Both the position numbers and the translations under genes were made by a program. Positions 37,799 through 47,305 of a DNA stretch of 64,000 bases are shown here, piece after piece; the stretch's first letter is position 1; every line of letters begins with the position of its first letter. The DNA is taken from the NCBI GenBank assembly GCA_016710115.1, contig JADJLN010000017.1:32501-96500 (forward strand), in the 5' to 3' direction. This DNA comes from Saprospiraceae bacterium. Its GTDB lineage: Bacteria > Bacteroidota > Bacteroidia > Chitinophagales > Saprospiraceae. Under the pieces are notes generated by a model. It saw nothing but the letters and a program-made list of their open reading frames with translations. It did no database searches and was not told where the DNA came from.

Positions 37799-38380
37799 AT
37801 GGCGATACATCAACTGCTCGATTATTTCAACAGTTTTCTTCCCCTGGACGAAGAAGAAGCATCAGCTGTCGTCAACGCTTTCCACCCAAGACGGATAAAA
37901 CGCAGACAGTTCATCCTGCACGAAGGAGATATTTGCACACACAATACGTTTGTCGTGGAAGGCTGCTTTCGTATGTATCTGATCGACGAAAAAGGCAAGG
38001 AACACAATCTGCAATTTGCCGTTGAAAACTGGTGGATCGGCGACATCGGCAGCTTTCACACAGAACAACCGAGCCGGCTCTATATCGTAGCCATGGAAGA
38101 CTCTATTGTCCTTCAGATCAGAAAAGGGGATCAGCTCAGACTGTTTGAAGATCATCCCAAATTCAACCGGATTTTTGGGGTCTTCACAGAAAATGCTCTC
38201 GTCGCTGCCCAGCGGAGGATCCTCCAGAATATCAGCTCGACAGCCGAAGAACGGTACCTCGATTTTCTGGACCGTTACCCGCAACTCTTCAACCGGATCT
38301 CCAACGTGCAGATCGCTTCATTCCTGGGTGTCACTCCTGAGTTCCTGAGCACCATTCGGAAAAAAATATCCCGATCCTGA
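37799..38380 (+). CDS. Crp/Fnr family transcriptional regulator
   Basis: 193 residues from the ATG at 37799; the frame is open to 37721 but the extra 26 residues do not resemble the family. Residues about 20-110 form the cyclic-nucleotide-binding-like barrel (RRQFILHEGDICTHNTFVVEGCFRMYL...WWIGDIGSF), and the end carries a short helix-turn-helix (SNVQIASFLGVTPEFLSTIRKKIS). The barrel lacks the Arg-Ser phosphate-binding signature of true cAMP receptors, as usual in this Bacteroidota subgroup. It lies 92 bp upstream of the NmrA gene on the same strand and may regulate it; that is inference. Confidence 0.88.
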   Translation: MAIHQLLDYFNSFLPLDEEEASAVVNAFHPRRIKRRQFILHEGDICTHNTFVVEGCFRMYLIDEKGKEHNLQFAVENWWIGDIGSFHTEQPSRLYIVAMEDSIVLQIRKGDQLRLFEDHPKFNRIFGVFTENALVAAQRRILQNISSTAEERYLDFLDRYPQLFNRISNVQIASFLGVTPEFLSTIRKKISRS

Positions 38381-38472
38381 CCTGTTGAAGATGCTTTCTT
38401 AAGATACCTTAAGGGTGGCTGTCACATGCAGGCCCCATCTTTGACCCATCAATCACAAAAAGTAATAACAGC

Positions 38473-39354
38473 ATGGAAAAGAAGACAATAGCCGTCATTG
38501 GCGCCACTGGCTCACAAGGTAAAGGGGTGGTCAACGCCCTGGTAAAGGATGGCACATTCAATGTCAGGGCCATCACCCGGAATCCGGCTACCTATCAAAG
38601 CACAGCGCACGAGGTCGTCAAGGGTGACCTGACCGATGCCAGCTCCTTGCAGGATGCATTCAAACATGCCTACGGGGTGTTTGTGGTGACCAACTTCTGG
38701 GAGGGCGCGGATGAACTGGCCCAGGGCAAAACAGCCGTACAGGCAGCAAAAGATGCGGGAATCTCCCACTTTGTGTGGTCTACCCTCCCGGATGTGGAGA
38801 CGATCAGTAACGGGCAGTTGGATGTCCCCCACTTTACGGGTAAAGCCAGGGTAGACAAGTTGATCAAGGATGCAGGATTCAATCATTACACCTTCGTTCA
38901 ACCACCGTTCTATTTTCAAAACCTCAATGGACAGCTGGGTGCACAACCCCAGCAGGATGACAGTATGGGATGGACTCTGCCGATCGATCCGGCCAAAAAA
39001 GTGATCCACATGGCGGATATCAACGATCTGGGCAAGGTGGTTGCCGGTGCTTTTCTGCAACCTGAACAGGTCGGCCATGGCAGCTATCTGGCTCTGGCTA
39101 CCGAGCTGAACAGTTTCAATGACGTCCTCTCTGCATTCCAGGCAAATGGCAAGACATACTCCTTCAACCAGGTACCGGGCGAAGTCTTTTCAACCTTCTT
39201 TGAAGGTGCCGGAGAAATTGCCCAGATGATGGCCTATTTTGAACAATACACCTACATGGGCCCTGATGCGGCCGACCGGATCATCTTGGCGAACAAGATT
39301 GCAACCGATCCATTCCTCACCCTTGATCAATGGATCAAACAAAACGTGAATTAA
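38473..39354 (+). CDS. NmrA-family NAD(P)-binding protein
   Basis: 293 residues of the NmrA/HSCARG-like atypical SDR family. The nucleotide-binding loop is IGATGSQGKGVV (residues 9-20); KGDLTDASSLQDAF and YGVFVVTNFWE are typical of the group, and the Tyr-x3-Lys active site is not apparent, as expected for NmrA proteins, many of which sense redox state rather than catalyse. CATCTTTG at 38436-38443 differs from the phylum -7 box by one base. The downstream lipoprotein starts 1 bp after the stop, so the two are cotranscribed. Confidence 0.88.
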   Translation: MEKKTIAVIGATGSQGKGVVNALVKDGTFNVRAITRNPATYQSTAHEVVKGDLTDASSLQDAFKHAYGVFVVTNFWEGADELAQGKTAVQAAKDAGISHFVWSTLPDVETISNGQLDVPHFTGKARVDKLIKDAGFNHYTFVQPPFYFQNLNGQLGAQPQQDDSMGWTLPIDPAKKVIHMADINDLGKVVAGAFLQPEQVGHGSYLALATELNSFNDVLSAFQANGKTYSFNQVPGEVFSTFFEGAGEIAQMMAYFEQYTYMGPDAADRIILANKIATDPFLTLDQWIKQNVN

Positions 39355-39355
39355 G

Positions 39356-39856
39356 ATGAAAACCATGATCTCTTTACTTCTTGCAGTGACATTATGGACT
39401 GCCTGTCAGGAAAGCGGCACGAATGAACCGAACCAAAACGAAGCACAAAATCAGGAAACCATGCAAAAGGAAGACAAACAAAACATAGAGACGCTGCTTG
39501 ACGAATACCAGAAAGCCCTGAACACCTCCGATGCCAAACTGGCTCAATCCCTCTATACCACGGACGGGGTCTTCATGCCGACGGAGGCGCCATCCGGCAT
39601 CGGGGCAGAAGGCATCCTGCGATCTTACGAATATGTCTTTTCCCAGATCCAGCTCAATATCGAATTCTTCATTGAAGAAATCGAGGTAGAAGGAAATATG
39701 GCCTTTGCCGTTACCAGCTCAAAAGGCACGACACTGATCCGGGCGACCGGCGATACCGTTCCTGAAGCCAACCGTGAACTGTTCGTCTTTGAAAAGATCG
39801 ACGGTATATGGAAGATCGCCCGGTATATGTTCAATAAAACGGAACCGAAGGGGTAA
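39356..39856 (+). CDS. SnoaL/DUF4440-like lipoprotein
   Basis: 166 residues. Lipobox LWTAC (Cys 17) followed by an Asn/Gln-rich linker and a SnoaL/NTF2-like fold (ETLLDEYQKALNTSDAKLAQSLYTTDGVFMPTEAP...DGIWKIARYMFN). Proteins of this fold can be small enzymes, binding proteins or polar-ketide-type cyclases; nothing here identifies the ligand. It begins 1 bp after the NmrA stop, so it belongs to the same operon, but as a lipoprotein it acts outside the cytoplasm. Confidence 0.83.
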   Translation: MKTMISLLLAVTLWTACQESGTNEPNQNEAQNQETMQKEDKQNIETLLDEYQKALNTSDAKLAQSLYTTDGVFMPTEAPSGIGAEGILRSYEYVFSQIQLNIEFFIEEIEVEGNMAFAVTSSKGTTLIRATGDTVPEANRELFVFEKIDGIWKIARYMFNKTEPKG

Positions 39857-40328
39857 TCATTCTGCTTTTTCTTAAATCATATCAACTCAAACGGAATAAA
39901 CAGCTGCAGTTCAGGATACGTATTATCGGCCAGGATTTCATCGAGAAGGCACTTCTATTCACCTCCAGAATAGACCTAGACTAAAGAAAATCAAGCGAGA
40001 GCAGGCATTTCATTCCTGCCATATGGAGGATTTGATTGAGAAATAACCCCGATTACTCCGGCTATCACGCAGGTTTTCGTTAGCAATAATTCCTTTCGGA
40101 TTTAGTTGTTCATTGAGAGGGGGTTGATAGAGGTACCTTTCAGTGAACAGGATATCGAGACGACCCCAAAGGACAGTTTTCGTGTTCAATTGCTCCTCAA
40201 TTTACTTTCACGATCACTTCAAATGGACGTATTGAGAGCATGAAAATCACCCATCAAGAAGACCCTGTAAATATGCACCGATGTCTATAGCAACACATTC
40301 AATGATGACTGCAACAATTCATGTGGTT
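39857..40328. other. Spacer without an intact gene
   Basis: On the minus strand 39877-39954 reads KCLLDEILADNTYPELQLFIPFELI before a stop, which looks like the tail of a decayed gene, but it has a stop directly upstream. The rest shows nothing recognisable. Confidence 0.3.
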
Positions 40329-41184
40329 ATGCATCGACTGCTATTCATCCTGATCCTGTTCTTCCTCGCGAAACCTGTACATGCCCAATTCGACACGACT
40401 GCGATTGTCCGGCAGCTGGACCAACTGGTATCGATCGAAAGCCATCGTGCCTGGTGGGCAGATGTGTACAAGATTGATCAGTCCTATCGGGGCCATCTGA
40501 CTGTCGACAGCCTGGACAATCTGAACTCTGGTCAAGGTCGCCATGTACGTCAACCGGTTCGGGCCACCTGATGAAGACCTGATCGGCCGTCCTGCAAACG
40601 CGGTATGGCTGGTGTGGGTACACAACAAATATCCCCGAGCCACCGCCTGGGCCTTTCCACTTGTCCTGCAGCGATTCCAGCGCAGAACCATTTCAGAATT
40701 CCATCTGCGTGATTACCATCTCCGAACACTTTACCGGCGCCACTTTCCAGATGAGGGATATCGCACCCGACCACTGGCCGAAATCTTCCGGGATCTCAAA
40801 CTGAACACGGCCCGAACCATCGATATTCAGAAGTTGATATTCCTGTTGGCTGAAGATGAGGCCCTGCTCAACAGCCCGATGGATATACTGGGTACATGGC
40901 AGGGTAATTCCACAAAGGACACCCTCGCCCTTGATGGAAAACCTCTGGCATTTTCTTTTCAGGAGGATCCCATTCGTATCTTCCGCGATACCAACGGCCA
41001 AGCATGGCTGCACCGGTTGTACACCGACGGCTCTCATTATCCCCAACCTCTACTGCAACCCGATCCAAATCGTTCCGTTTTTCGGCTCTTCCCGGATAAC
41101 GGACCGACTTATTTTATACTGACAAATGGCGACCTGGAAGAAGCTGCAGATGGACAGATGAAGATACTAAGCAGGCAAAATTGA
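40329..41184 (+). pseudogene. Secreted DUF6624-like protein with one frameshift
   Basis: ATG 40329 begins a signal peptide (MHRLLFILILFFLAKPVHAQ). The first frame carries WWADVYKIDQSYRGH and DSLDNLN; similarity then continues in the frame of 40543-41184 with VKVAMYVNRFGPPDEDLIG and an end of about 200 residues. The DQ...R pattern followed by G-E-D-IG-x-AN resembles DUF6624, a call made from memory. The join is near 40529, where AACTCTGGTC has one base more than AACCTGGTC-type coding would need. The C-terminal part (PLLQPDPNRSVFRLFPDNG) is not familiar. Function is unknown. Confidence 0.65.
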
Positions 41185-41341
41185 GCAAAGTACCTTACCT
41201 TCAACTTGAACCATCCTGACTTTCGAGATAATCCATAAAAATGAATCACCAAATCAGGTGGAGCATTTCCGGGGTAAAATCCTGCTCTGATGAGAAGTCG
41301 GGGACAATCTTCGCCAGGTAACAGATCATGAATGGAGTTAA

Positions 41342-41536
41342 TCAAGTTTCAGTGACAGCTCGACGATAGGAAGAATTACCAAAGAGTCCAACCTTGAATT
41401 CAATCAGACCATCTACAACGATGTGATCCGGATTACCTTCAATGAACCGTCATGCCCTTTTAATGAAATACTTTTGGCCAGAGATGCAGGCTTTGTGTAC
41501 ATCATGATTGATGAACGAGTCAGAGTGAAAATATAA
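41342..41536 (+). pseudogene. Possible C-terminal gene remnant
   Basis: A stop-bounded frame of 64 codons without a plausible start. It reads naturally as protein (FNQTIYNDVIRITFNEPSC, ARDAGFVYIMIDERVRVKI) and ends in TAA, as if the 5' part of a gene had been lost. No family recognised. The rest of 41185-41586 is empty. Confidence 0.3.
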
Positions 41537-41586
41537 ACCAGAACACTGCGAGTATTCTCCAGGACATTTCATATTTGCCACCTCCG

Positions 41587-41967
41587 ATGTTGACCTCTTC
41601 CACCTTCGCCAACTCCCCTAAAAAACAGTTCCTCCAGGAGCTGACCGTCCTCTTCGCATCCTACCAGATCGATCTGGTCAAACAATATTTTGCGGATGAC
41701 ATCACCTGGACCCTGGTGGGAGACACACCCATCCAGGGCAAAGAAGCGTTTGCAGCCGCACTGGCCGCTATGAGCTACAACAAGGCAACCCGACTGACCA
41801 TCCACAGTATACTGACACATGGTAAAGAAGCCGCGGTGCACGGCGAGATGCAGATGGAGGATGGCAAGCGTTTCGGATTTGCCGACTTTTATACCTTTAC
41901 CAGCGCAGGGTCATCCAGAATTCATGCCATTACATCCTATGTCATTGAACTGCCTGTCGAATCCTGA
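41587..41967 (+). CDS. SnoaL-like nuclear transport factor 2 family protein
   Basis: 126 residues from the ATG at 41587; the frame opens at 41575. The SnoaL/NTF2-like fold is suggested by FLQELTVLFASYQIDLVKQYFADDITWTLVGDTPIQGKEAF, with the pattern of a small cone-shaped barrel and a conserved W in the strand before the pocket. No signal peptide, so cytoplasmic. CATATTTG at 41570-41577 is one base off the -7 consensus and would leave almost no leader. The SRPBCC gene follows 18 bp later and is probably cotranscribed. Confidence 0.82.
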   Translation: MLTSSTFANSPKKQFLQELTVLFASYQIDLVKQYFADDITWTLVGDTPIQGKEAFAAALAAMSYNKATRLTIHSILTHGKEAAVHGEMQMEDGKRFGFADFYTFTSAGSSRIHAITSYVIELPVES

Positions 41968-41985
41968 AGAATTCAGCTATCTGCT

Positions 41986-42447
41986 ATGATGACACCATCC
42001 TCTGATCGGGAGATTTTCAGTTCAAGAGTGTTGTTTGCACCTGTGGATCAGGTGTATCACCTGTTTGCCAATCCGGTTCATCTGAAGAACTGGTGGGGCC
42101 TGAAGGATTTACCAATACCTTTCATGAGTTTGACTTGCGAATGGTGGCAACTGGATCCTCACCATGCACGGACCAGAAAGGGCCACTATGAGAATGCGTC
42201 AGTTTTTAAAACGGTTGTTCCATTGCATTCAATAACGTGGACCAGAATATCGAAACCTCACTTTGATATGGAAGTAGGTTTTGAAGCCCTTGATGAAATG
42301 AGCACGCGAATTACATTCCGCATGCTGTTCACCACGCCGGAAGAATGCAATAAAATCCGTGCATTTGCCGGTCCGAAAAATGAAGAAAATTTTGACCGTC
42401 TGGAGCGCGAACTGGTTCAACTGACTACCTCCTCCGACAAAAATTAA
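41986..42447 (+). CDS. SRPBCC (AHSA1-like) protein with a frame-displaced middle
   Basis: 153 codons, open throughout. The start (VFAPVDQVYHLF-like, NPVHLKNWWG) and end (GHYENASVFKTVVPLHSITW, STRITFRMLFTTPEE) fit the AHSA1/START-like fold. Between them the translated sequence (LKDLPIPFMSLTCEWWQLD) is not family-like, while the other two frames give PEGFTNTFHEFDLR and GGNWILTMHGPE, exactly what the family has. Three single-base losses (near 42099, 42140 and 42176), all in homopolymers, would explain this and together restore the frame. The protein as written is probably misfolded, or the sequence has assembly errors. START-like proteins bind hydrophobic ligands; the ligand is unknown. Confidence 0.75.
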   Translation: MMTPSSDREIFSSRVLFAPVDQVYHLFANPVHLKNWWGLKDLPIPFMSLTCEWWQLDPHHARTRKGHYENASVFKTVVPLHSITWTRISKPHFDMEVGFEALDEMSTRITFRMLFTTPEECNKIRAFAGPKNEENFDRLERELVQLTTSSDKN

Positions 42448-42491
42448 TCAAGCTTCAAACATCCAATTGATCAAATAATTCTGGCCGTGAC

Positions 42492-43019
42492 ATGACTCTC
42501 CTCTCCACATTGCAAACCCGCTTTGAAAAAAACACACACCGGCACCAGGAAATCGTCTGGACAACCGTTGAAGCACGCCTGAAAGAACATCCCAATAAAC
42601 TGAATATTCTTCAAACCATGGAAGACACCGGCGGCGAACCCGATGTGATCGGCCAGGATAAACAAACCGGCGAATACCTCTTTGTCGACTGCTCACCCGA
42701 AAGCCCCAAAGGCCGGAGAAGTGTGTGTTATGACCCCGAAGCCCTGGCCTCCCGCAAGGAACATAAACCGGGTCACAGCGCCATCGGCATGGCCGCTGAA
42801 ATGGGCGTCGAATTATTGACCGAAGAAGCCTATTACCATCTGCAGACTCTTGGAACCTTTGACACAAAAACGTCCTCCTGGATCCAGACACCGGAGAAGA
42901 TCCGCCTCCTGGGCGGTGCCCTCTTTTGCGATTGCCGCTATGCGACCGTCTTTACCTATCACAATGGTGCGGAGTCTTATTATGCCGCCAGAGGGTTCAG
43001 GGGGATGCTAAGAGTGTAG
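42492..43019 (+). CDS. DUF4256 family protein
   Basis: 175 residues matching DUF4256 along its length: LNILQTMEDTGGEPDVIGQDK, EYLFVDCSPESPKGRRSVCYD, HSAIGMAAEMGVELLTEEAYYHLQ and the C-terminal GALFCDCRYATVFTYHNGAESYYAARGF. No signal peptide or membrane helix. The family is widespread in environmental bacteria with no known function. It follows the SRPBCC gene by 44 bp on the same strand. Confidence 0.88.
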   Translation: MTLLSTLQTRFEKNTHRHQEIVWTTVEARLKEHPNKLNILQTMEDTGGEPDVIGQDKQTGEYLFVDCSPESPKGRRSVCYDPEALASRKEHKPGHSAIGMAAEMGVELLTEEAYYHLQTLGTFDTKTSSWIQTPEKIRLLGGALFCDCRYATVFTYHNGAESYYAARGFRGMLRV

Positions 43020-43041
43020 GTGGAAAGCGGAAGGCGGAAAG

Positions 43042-43198
43042 CGCCTGCCTGCCGGTAGGCAGGGAAGGCGGAATAAATGATACAGATTAAAATTTCTCAG
43101 CAACGGATTTCGGATTTCGAAATTATTTATTTGTAATTTGTTTTTTGGATTTTGTGATTTGCTTGGTATTTGTTTTTTGGATTTTGTGATTTTCACTG
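43042..43198. repeat. Dispersed palindrome plus G/T-rich low-complexity run
   Basis: CCTGCCTGCCGGTAGGCAGG at 43044-43063 is an almost perfect palindrome of the family also found at 29291, 49603, 49781, 54985 and 55380. From about 43125 repeated words TTTGTTTTTTGGATTTTGTGATTT follow. No gene is seen in 43020-43214; the run separates two convergent genes and could fold into a terminator-like hairpin. Confidence 0.7.
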
Positions 43199-43214
43199 CG
43201 CCTCTGCAGGTCAC

Positions 43215-43766
43215 CTACCCTGCCAGTTCGTACGACTTCCTCAGCCAGTCCATCACCTCCGGCGAAATATCCTCCACTCCGGCCAGGTCGATCTGATGGG
43301 AACACATGGCATTGGCTTTGGTGATCGCCCGCAAAACACCCTGATCGCCCTGGCCCTTGACGTTGAGTCCGATCTCAAACCGGGTTTTGGTCGCCGGCGT
43401 GAGCAGGGCGACCTGCTTCTTGCGGCGGTAACTGACATTGGCCTTTTTCGGTGCCACCTCTACATCATCGCCGAACGCGATGAGCGCTTGGTGGAGTTGA
43501 TCAAAGATGGGGCGAAAATGCTCCTTCCCTGCATATTGTGCAGCGATCTGTTCATCTTCCGTGGTCGGTGGAGCTGCCTCCTGTTTTGCGGAATACATAA
43601 TGAGATTGGCATAACCATGGCCCAATCCGTGCTCTTGTTTCAGCCAGTTCACACCCTCATTAAATTTGGGAAAGGCCTTTTTGTTCACGATCTCGATCCA
43701 TTCTTCCAGGGACAAACCTGTATTCTTCTTCAGGTTGTCGATCATCGTTTGCATGGCGGGGTCCAT
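43215..43766 (-). CDS. DUF4287 / DUF5655 domain protein
   Basis: 183 residues. The first 65 or so form DUF4287 (AMQTMIDNLKKNTGLSLEEWIEIVNKK...GVNWLKQEHGLGHGYANLI), the rest DUF5655 (FRPIFDQLHQALIAFGDDVEVAPKKANVSYRRKKQVALLTP...RFEIGLNVKG). This two-domain arrangement is common. The DUF5655 part resembles domains found with DNA-binding or nuclease proteins, but no function is established. The gene is divergent from the DCC gene, with about 100 bp between starts. Confidence 0.88.
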   Translation of the reverse strand: MDPAMQTMIDNLKKNTGLSLEEWIEIVNKKAFPKFNEGVNWLKQEHGLGHGYANLIMYSAKQEAAPPTTEDEQIAAQYAGKEHFRPIFDQLHQALIAFGDDVEVAPKKANVSYRRKKQVALLTPATKTRFEIGLNVKGQGDQGVLRAITKANAMCSHQIDLAGVEDISPEVMDWLRKSYELAG

Positions 43767-43869
43767 ATTGCCTTATTTTGTGAGTGCTCAAGATAAGGAC
43801 TCTTTAAAAAATTGTCGATATCCACAACGCTTGTCTCAAACCAGAGTCCTTTCTATTTGTTTGATCAAC

Positions 43870-44289
43870 ATGCCTTCACCAATTCCCTTACTCGTCTTTT
43901 ATGACGGACATTGTGCTCTCTGCCAGTTCTGGGTAAAGTTTCTGCTCCAACGGGATCGCCACGATCGTTTCCGTTTTGCCGCCCTTCAGTCACCCCTCGC
44001 TGTGCGCCATGGGATCGCTCCACCGGAGGACGAAGCTCCGGACACGATCATTGTCATGAAGGACCAGCTGATGCTGACCGACTCCACCGCTGCGATTACC
44101 CTCCTGGCCACCCTTGGCGGAATCTGGTCAGCCTTCAGAATCTTGCTCCTCCTGCCTTGTGCGGTACGCGATCCGGTGTACCGGCTTATCTCAAGATACC
44201 GGTATCGCCTGTTTGGCCACTCAGATGTTTGCTTTCTGCCCCGGAAGCAGTGGAAAGAAAAGTTTGTTGGAGATGAAATCCACAATTAA
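43870..44289 (+). CDS. DCC-family thiol-disulfide oxidoreductase (DUF393)
   Basis: 139 residues from the ATG at 43870; the open frame from 43666 includes 68 residues antisense to the neighbouring gene and is not coding. The family motif is YDGHCALC (residues 11-18, Cys 15 and 18), in the thioredoxin-like active-site position; PLAVRHGIAPPEDEAPDTIIVM and the C-terminal YRYRLFGHSDVCFLP match the family. These proteins are thought to act in thiol-disulfide exchange, but substrates are unknown. A short hairpin (ATATACAG...CTGTATAT, 44313-44345) lies 23 bp after the stop. Confidence 0.9.
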   Translation: MPSPIPLLVFYDGHCALCQFWVKFLLQRDRHDRFRFAALQSPLAVRHGIAPPEDEAPDTIIVMKDQLMLTDSTAAITLLATLGGIWSAFRILLLLPCAVRDPVYRLISRYRYRLFGHSDVCFLPRKQWKEKFVGDEIHN

Positions 44290-44521
44290 AATGGGCCCGG
44301 CATTGCGCAAAAATATACAGTTATTCTGTTCGCCAACCTGTATATAGATCACAACCGTTCTAAAACTGGATACTCAATAAGGGCTGAAACTACTCCAGGA
44401 ATAAATTCATGAACGAATATGTTCAAGGGCTGCAACTCAGATGTGCCTACAGTATTTTATTTAAAGGCCATGGAATCTGTTATCGTAAAACAAATTCATG
44501 TAATTGCATGCTCTTCCCCAT

Positions 44522-45754
44522 TTACCGAAATGGAGTAGATGGCTTCATTTCAGGTATATAAATAATGCCATCGAAATGTTGACTCCATTGTCCGGAACAG
44601 AGTATATTCGTATAGAGTAATTGGGATTCATACTTTTCCAATCCATATTTTTTCTCTAACATTCTCAAATCGGCAAAACAGGTCTTACTTCCGCCCATGA
44701 TACCTTCCAATGAAGCAGGGCCAGGTGATTTTAAATAATTATTCCTTGTTGGATTTGTAAAATCAAGAGTTGCTCCCTCACTCGAAGCAATGGCAATTGA
44801 ATACAACATATTCGGGAACGACTCATACAAATAATCACCCAACTTTTTAAGTCCCAACAAGTAATATTTTTTACCTTGTTGTTCTAACTGAATATCCTTT
44901 CTAATTATATGCGCATTAGCAGCCCAAAGAATAAATTTTTCATTTTCATCCTCATTTATCCAATAATAAATATTTTCAAACATTTGCTTGTCTCTCAGCT
45001 CAAAAGATGTATCCGTTCTCGATCGTTTAATTTTTCCCATGACTGCAACATTGTCAATGTACTTTTCAAATAATTTTGAATTTTCATGCTCTACACTATT
45101 TTCCTTGAAGTAAATTCGCATTTTTTCACAAAATTGAGCAAATTCATCCGCTGATAAACGAAGATCCCTCCTTCCTGGAAATTCCATCCAGATACTCATA
45201 ACTTCCACATCGTGTATAAAATCAAAAAACTGCCTACTTTCAGATATACTTATTGGAAGCAAGGATTTTAACAATCGGATAAATTCCTGAGCGTTGTCTG
45301 TTCCGGAGAATTGTGGGTCAATACCGACAATTCGCAGAGGAATCCCCTTGTGGTATTGCTCTACAACATAGTCAAATAAATCTTTCGTCTCTTCCACCTC
45401 ACTCCAGATATGATATATATTATTTTTTATACGACTTCTGAATACTGTACTATCACTTATCGTATTCCAGAGGAATGAACAATTAATAAACGAGGCTTCA
45501 AAAATCAAAGTGTTAAAATGGAGTTTCTCATGCAGGTATTTTATTAAATCCGTCTTAACAATAAATGAGGTGCCATCCCCATGATCCAATTCACCCAACA
45601 ATACCACTTTCTTCTCATTCAACACAGAATCAATCAAGTCATATCCCAATCCTTGTTGATTCATTTCAACGCTGAAGCAGTCTCCAACCACAGATTGCGC
45701 ATTAAGCAATTCACACCAGAAATAAATTATGAAAACGGCCAACAATCTAATCAT
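44522..45754 (-). CDS. Erythromycin-esterase-like secreted protein (first copy)
   Basis: 410 residues with a signal peptide (MIRLLAVFIIYFWCELLNAQ). Family features: VVLLGELDHGDGTSFIVKTDLIKYLHEKLHFNTLIFEAS, RIVGIDPQF, and FILWAANAHI, corresponding to the His/Glu-containing active-site regions of the Ere/EreA-like fold (PF05139). Secretion and divergence mean a macrolide-hydrolysing role should not be assumed; many environmental members have unknown substrates. The codon usage is clearly AT-rich compared with the serC-radA part of the window. It is similar in length and order to the second copy at 47403-48632 but not close in sequence. Confidence 0.85.
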   Translation of the reverse strand: MIRLLAVFIIYFWCELLNAQSVVGDCFSVEMNQQGLGYDLIDSVLNEKKVVLLGELDHGDGTSFIVKTDLIKYLHEKLHFNTLIFEASFINCSFLWNTISDSTVFRSRIKNNIYHIWSEVEETKDLFDYVVEQYHKGIPLRIVGIDPQFSGTDNAQEFIRLLKSLLPISISESRQFFDFIHDVEVMSIWMEFPGRRDLRLSADEFAQFCEKMRIYFKENSVEHENSKLFEKYIDNVAVMGKIKRSRTDTSFELRDKQMFENIYYWINEDENEKFILWAANAHIIRKDIQLEQQGKKYYLLGLKKLGDYLYESFPNMLYSIAIASSEGATLDFTNPTRNNYLKSPGPASLEGIMGGSKTCFADLRMLEKKYGLEKYESQLLYTNILCSGQWSQHFDGIIYIPEMKPSTPFR

Positions 45755-45896
45755 TTCACAACAGTTTTTCGGGTCAGATTATATGGATGAATAATTTGTA
45801 CTTCTGAAAAATACAATTTTATTGAAAAACAGTTATTTATTACGTCGGTTTACCATGATAACACCTGTCATTTGAATAACGCAATTCGACGTGAAC

Positions 45897-46736
45897 TCAC
45901 GATCTCCGTGCATTTCCCTTCAAATAGACAAACCAGTAAACCAGACCCACCAGAACTGCTCCCCCGATGATATTTCCTATAGTGACCGGGATCATATTCT
46001 TCATCATAAAATTACCCCAGGTCAGGCTCTCAAACTGATCCGGTGAAGAAGCAATACCCTGCCAAAAGGCGGAACTTGCGAAACCTTTTATGAAAAGTGC
46101 TATCGGGATAAAATACATGTTTGCAATACTGTGTTCAAATCCTGAAGCAACAAAAGCCGTTATGGGGAAAAGGATGGCCAGCACCTTTCCACTGACCGTT
46201 GTCGCACTGAAACAAAGCCAGACGGCGAGGCAAACCAGGACATTACACAAGATTCCCAGAATAATCGCCTGTTCGAACCCCAATGAACATTTGACCTCTG
46301 CAATATTCAAAGCTTTTAAGCCAATACTCCCGGTTCCGGAGGAATACTGTAAGGAAAAGAGCATCAAAATGGCCATGGATATTGCACCCACGAAATTCCC
46401 CAAGAACACGATAGTCCAGTTCCTCAACAATTGACTCGTATGAATCTTCTTGTTCGCCCAGGCCATAACGATGAGATTGTTTCCGGTAAACAACTCAGCT
46501 CCCCCGATAATGACAAGGATCAGACCCAGACTGAAGGCGACACCCCCAATTAATTTCGTAAAGCCCGGCGTGAGAATCATCTCTGCCGTCACTGTTGTCG
46601 CGAAGATTGCGCCGAACGAAATAAATGCCCCAGCCAATATCGCCAGGACAAACGTCTTGGAAAAACTCCTGCCGGCCTTTTTTATCCCGGCATCTTCAGC
46701 CAGTTCAGCCATTTTATCGGGCATCAATGAATCCAT
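45897..46736 (-). CDS. Formate/nitrite transporter family channel
   Basis: 279 residues, FocA/NirC type, six membrane helices. Diagnostic motifs are GGAELFTGNNLIVMAW, CNVLVCLAVWLCFSATT and FEHSIANMYFIPIAL, which line the pore with the conserved His. The protein moves small monovalent anions such as formate, nitrite or hydrosulfide; which one cannot be told from sequence. No formate or nitrite enzyme gene is adjacent. Base composition is less AT-rich than the flanking esterase-like genes, so it may have a different origin. Confidence 0.92.
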   Translation of the reverse strand: MDSLMPDKMAELAEDAGIKKAGRSFSKTFVLAILAGAFISFGAIFATTVTAEMILTPGFTKLIGGVAFSLGLILVIIGGAELFTGNNLIVMAWANKKIHTSQLLRNWTIVFLGNFVGAISMAILMLFSLQYSSGTGSIGLKALNIAEVKCSLGFEQAIILGILCNVLVCLAVWLCFSATTVSGKVLAILFPITAFVASGFEHSIANMYFIPIALFIKGFASSAFWQGIASSPDQFESLTWGNFMMKNMIPVTIGNIIGGAVLVGLVYWFVYLKGNARRS

Positions 46737-46903
46737 ATGTACACTTCAGTTTTGATCAAGATAATTACTTCAGGAAACCTCTTTGACAGGTATAATTCAA
46801 TTCCCCTGGTTACTCAATACCCGCCTTACGAAAACAGGTCCAACTAGGCCTTTTTTTGCCTTTGCACCTTCCATGGAAAAATCAGATCAACTTCCAAACA
46901 AGG

Positions 46904-47305
46904 CTACAAGTTACTTTTTCGAAGATGCCTGATCGCCAGAATAGAAAGACCGATAAATGGTATTGTAGAACCCATGATTTTCCAATTCAAACTCAACAAT
47001 CCCACCACAAACAGAAATACCAAGAGTATGCCTAAAGCGCCGATACCCAAAAAGGTCAACGTCTTACCGGGAGTTTTCTGGAAGAGCGTACACAATAAGA
47101 TGACTTGCCCGAACAAAGGCAACACGGTCAGCGGGTGGAGGACGGCTAACGGGTCTGAAATAAATTTAGAAAAGACTTCCGCCTCTGCCTGGAACAGGAA
47201 AGAATGATTGTGCTTGCCCCATTCCAAATAGCCGAAAAGCGACGTGACAACCAGGAGGAAATTGTATAGTTTACTTATCAGTAGTCCTTTAGAAATATCC
47301 AGCAT
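46904..47305 (-). CDS. Small membrane protein of unknown function
   Basis: 133 residues with about four hydrophobic helices (LYNFLLVVTSLFGYLEW, LAVLHPLTVLPLFGQVILLCTLF, TFLGIGALGILLVFLFVVGLL, MGSTIPFIGLSILAI) and short polar loops. The overall pattern resembles small uncharacterised Bacteroidota membrane proteins; no family is recognised. It lies between the channel and the second esterase-like gene, all on the minus strand, with gaps of about 100-170 bp. Confidence 0.7.
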   Translation of the reverse strand: MLDISKGLLISKLYNFLLVVTSLFGYLEWGKHNHSFLFQAEAEVFSKFISDPLAVLHPLTVLPLFGQVILLCTLFQKTPGKTLTFLGIGALGILLVFLFVVGLLSLNWKIMGSTIPFIGLSILAIRHLRKSNL

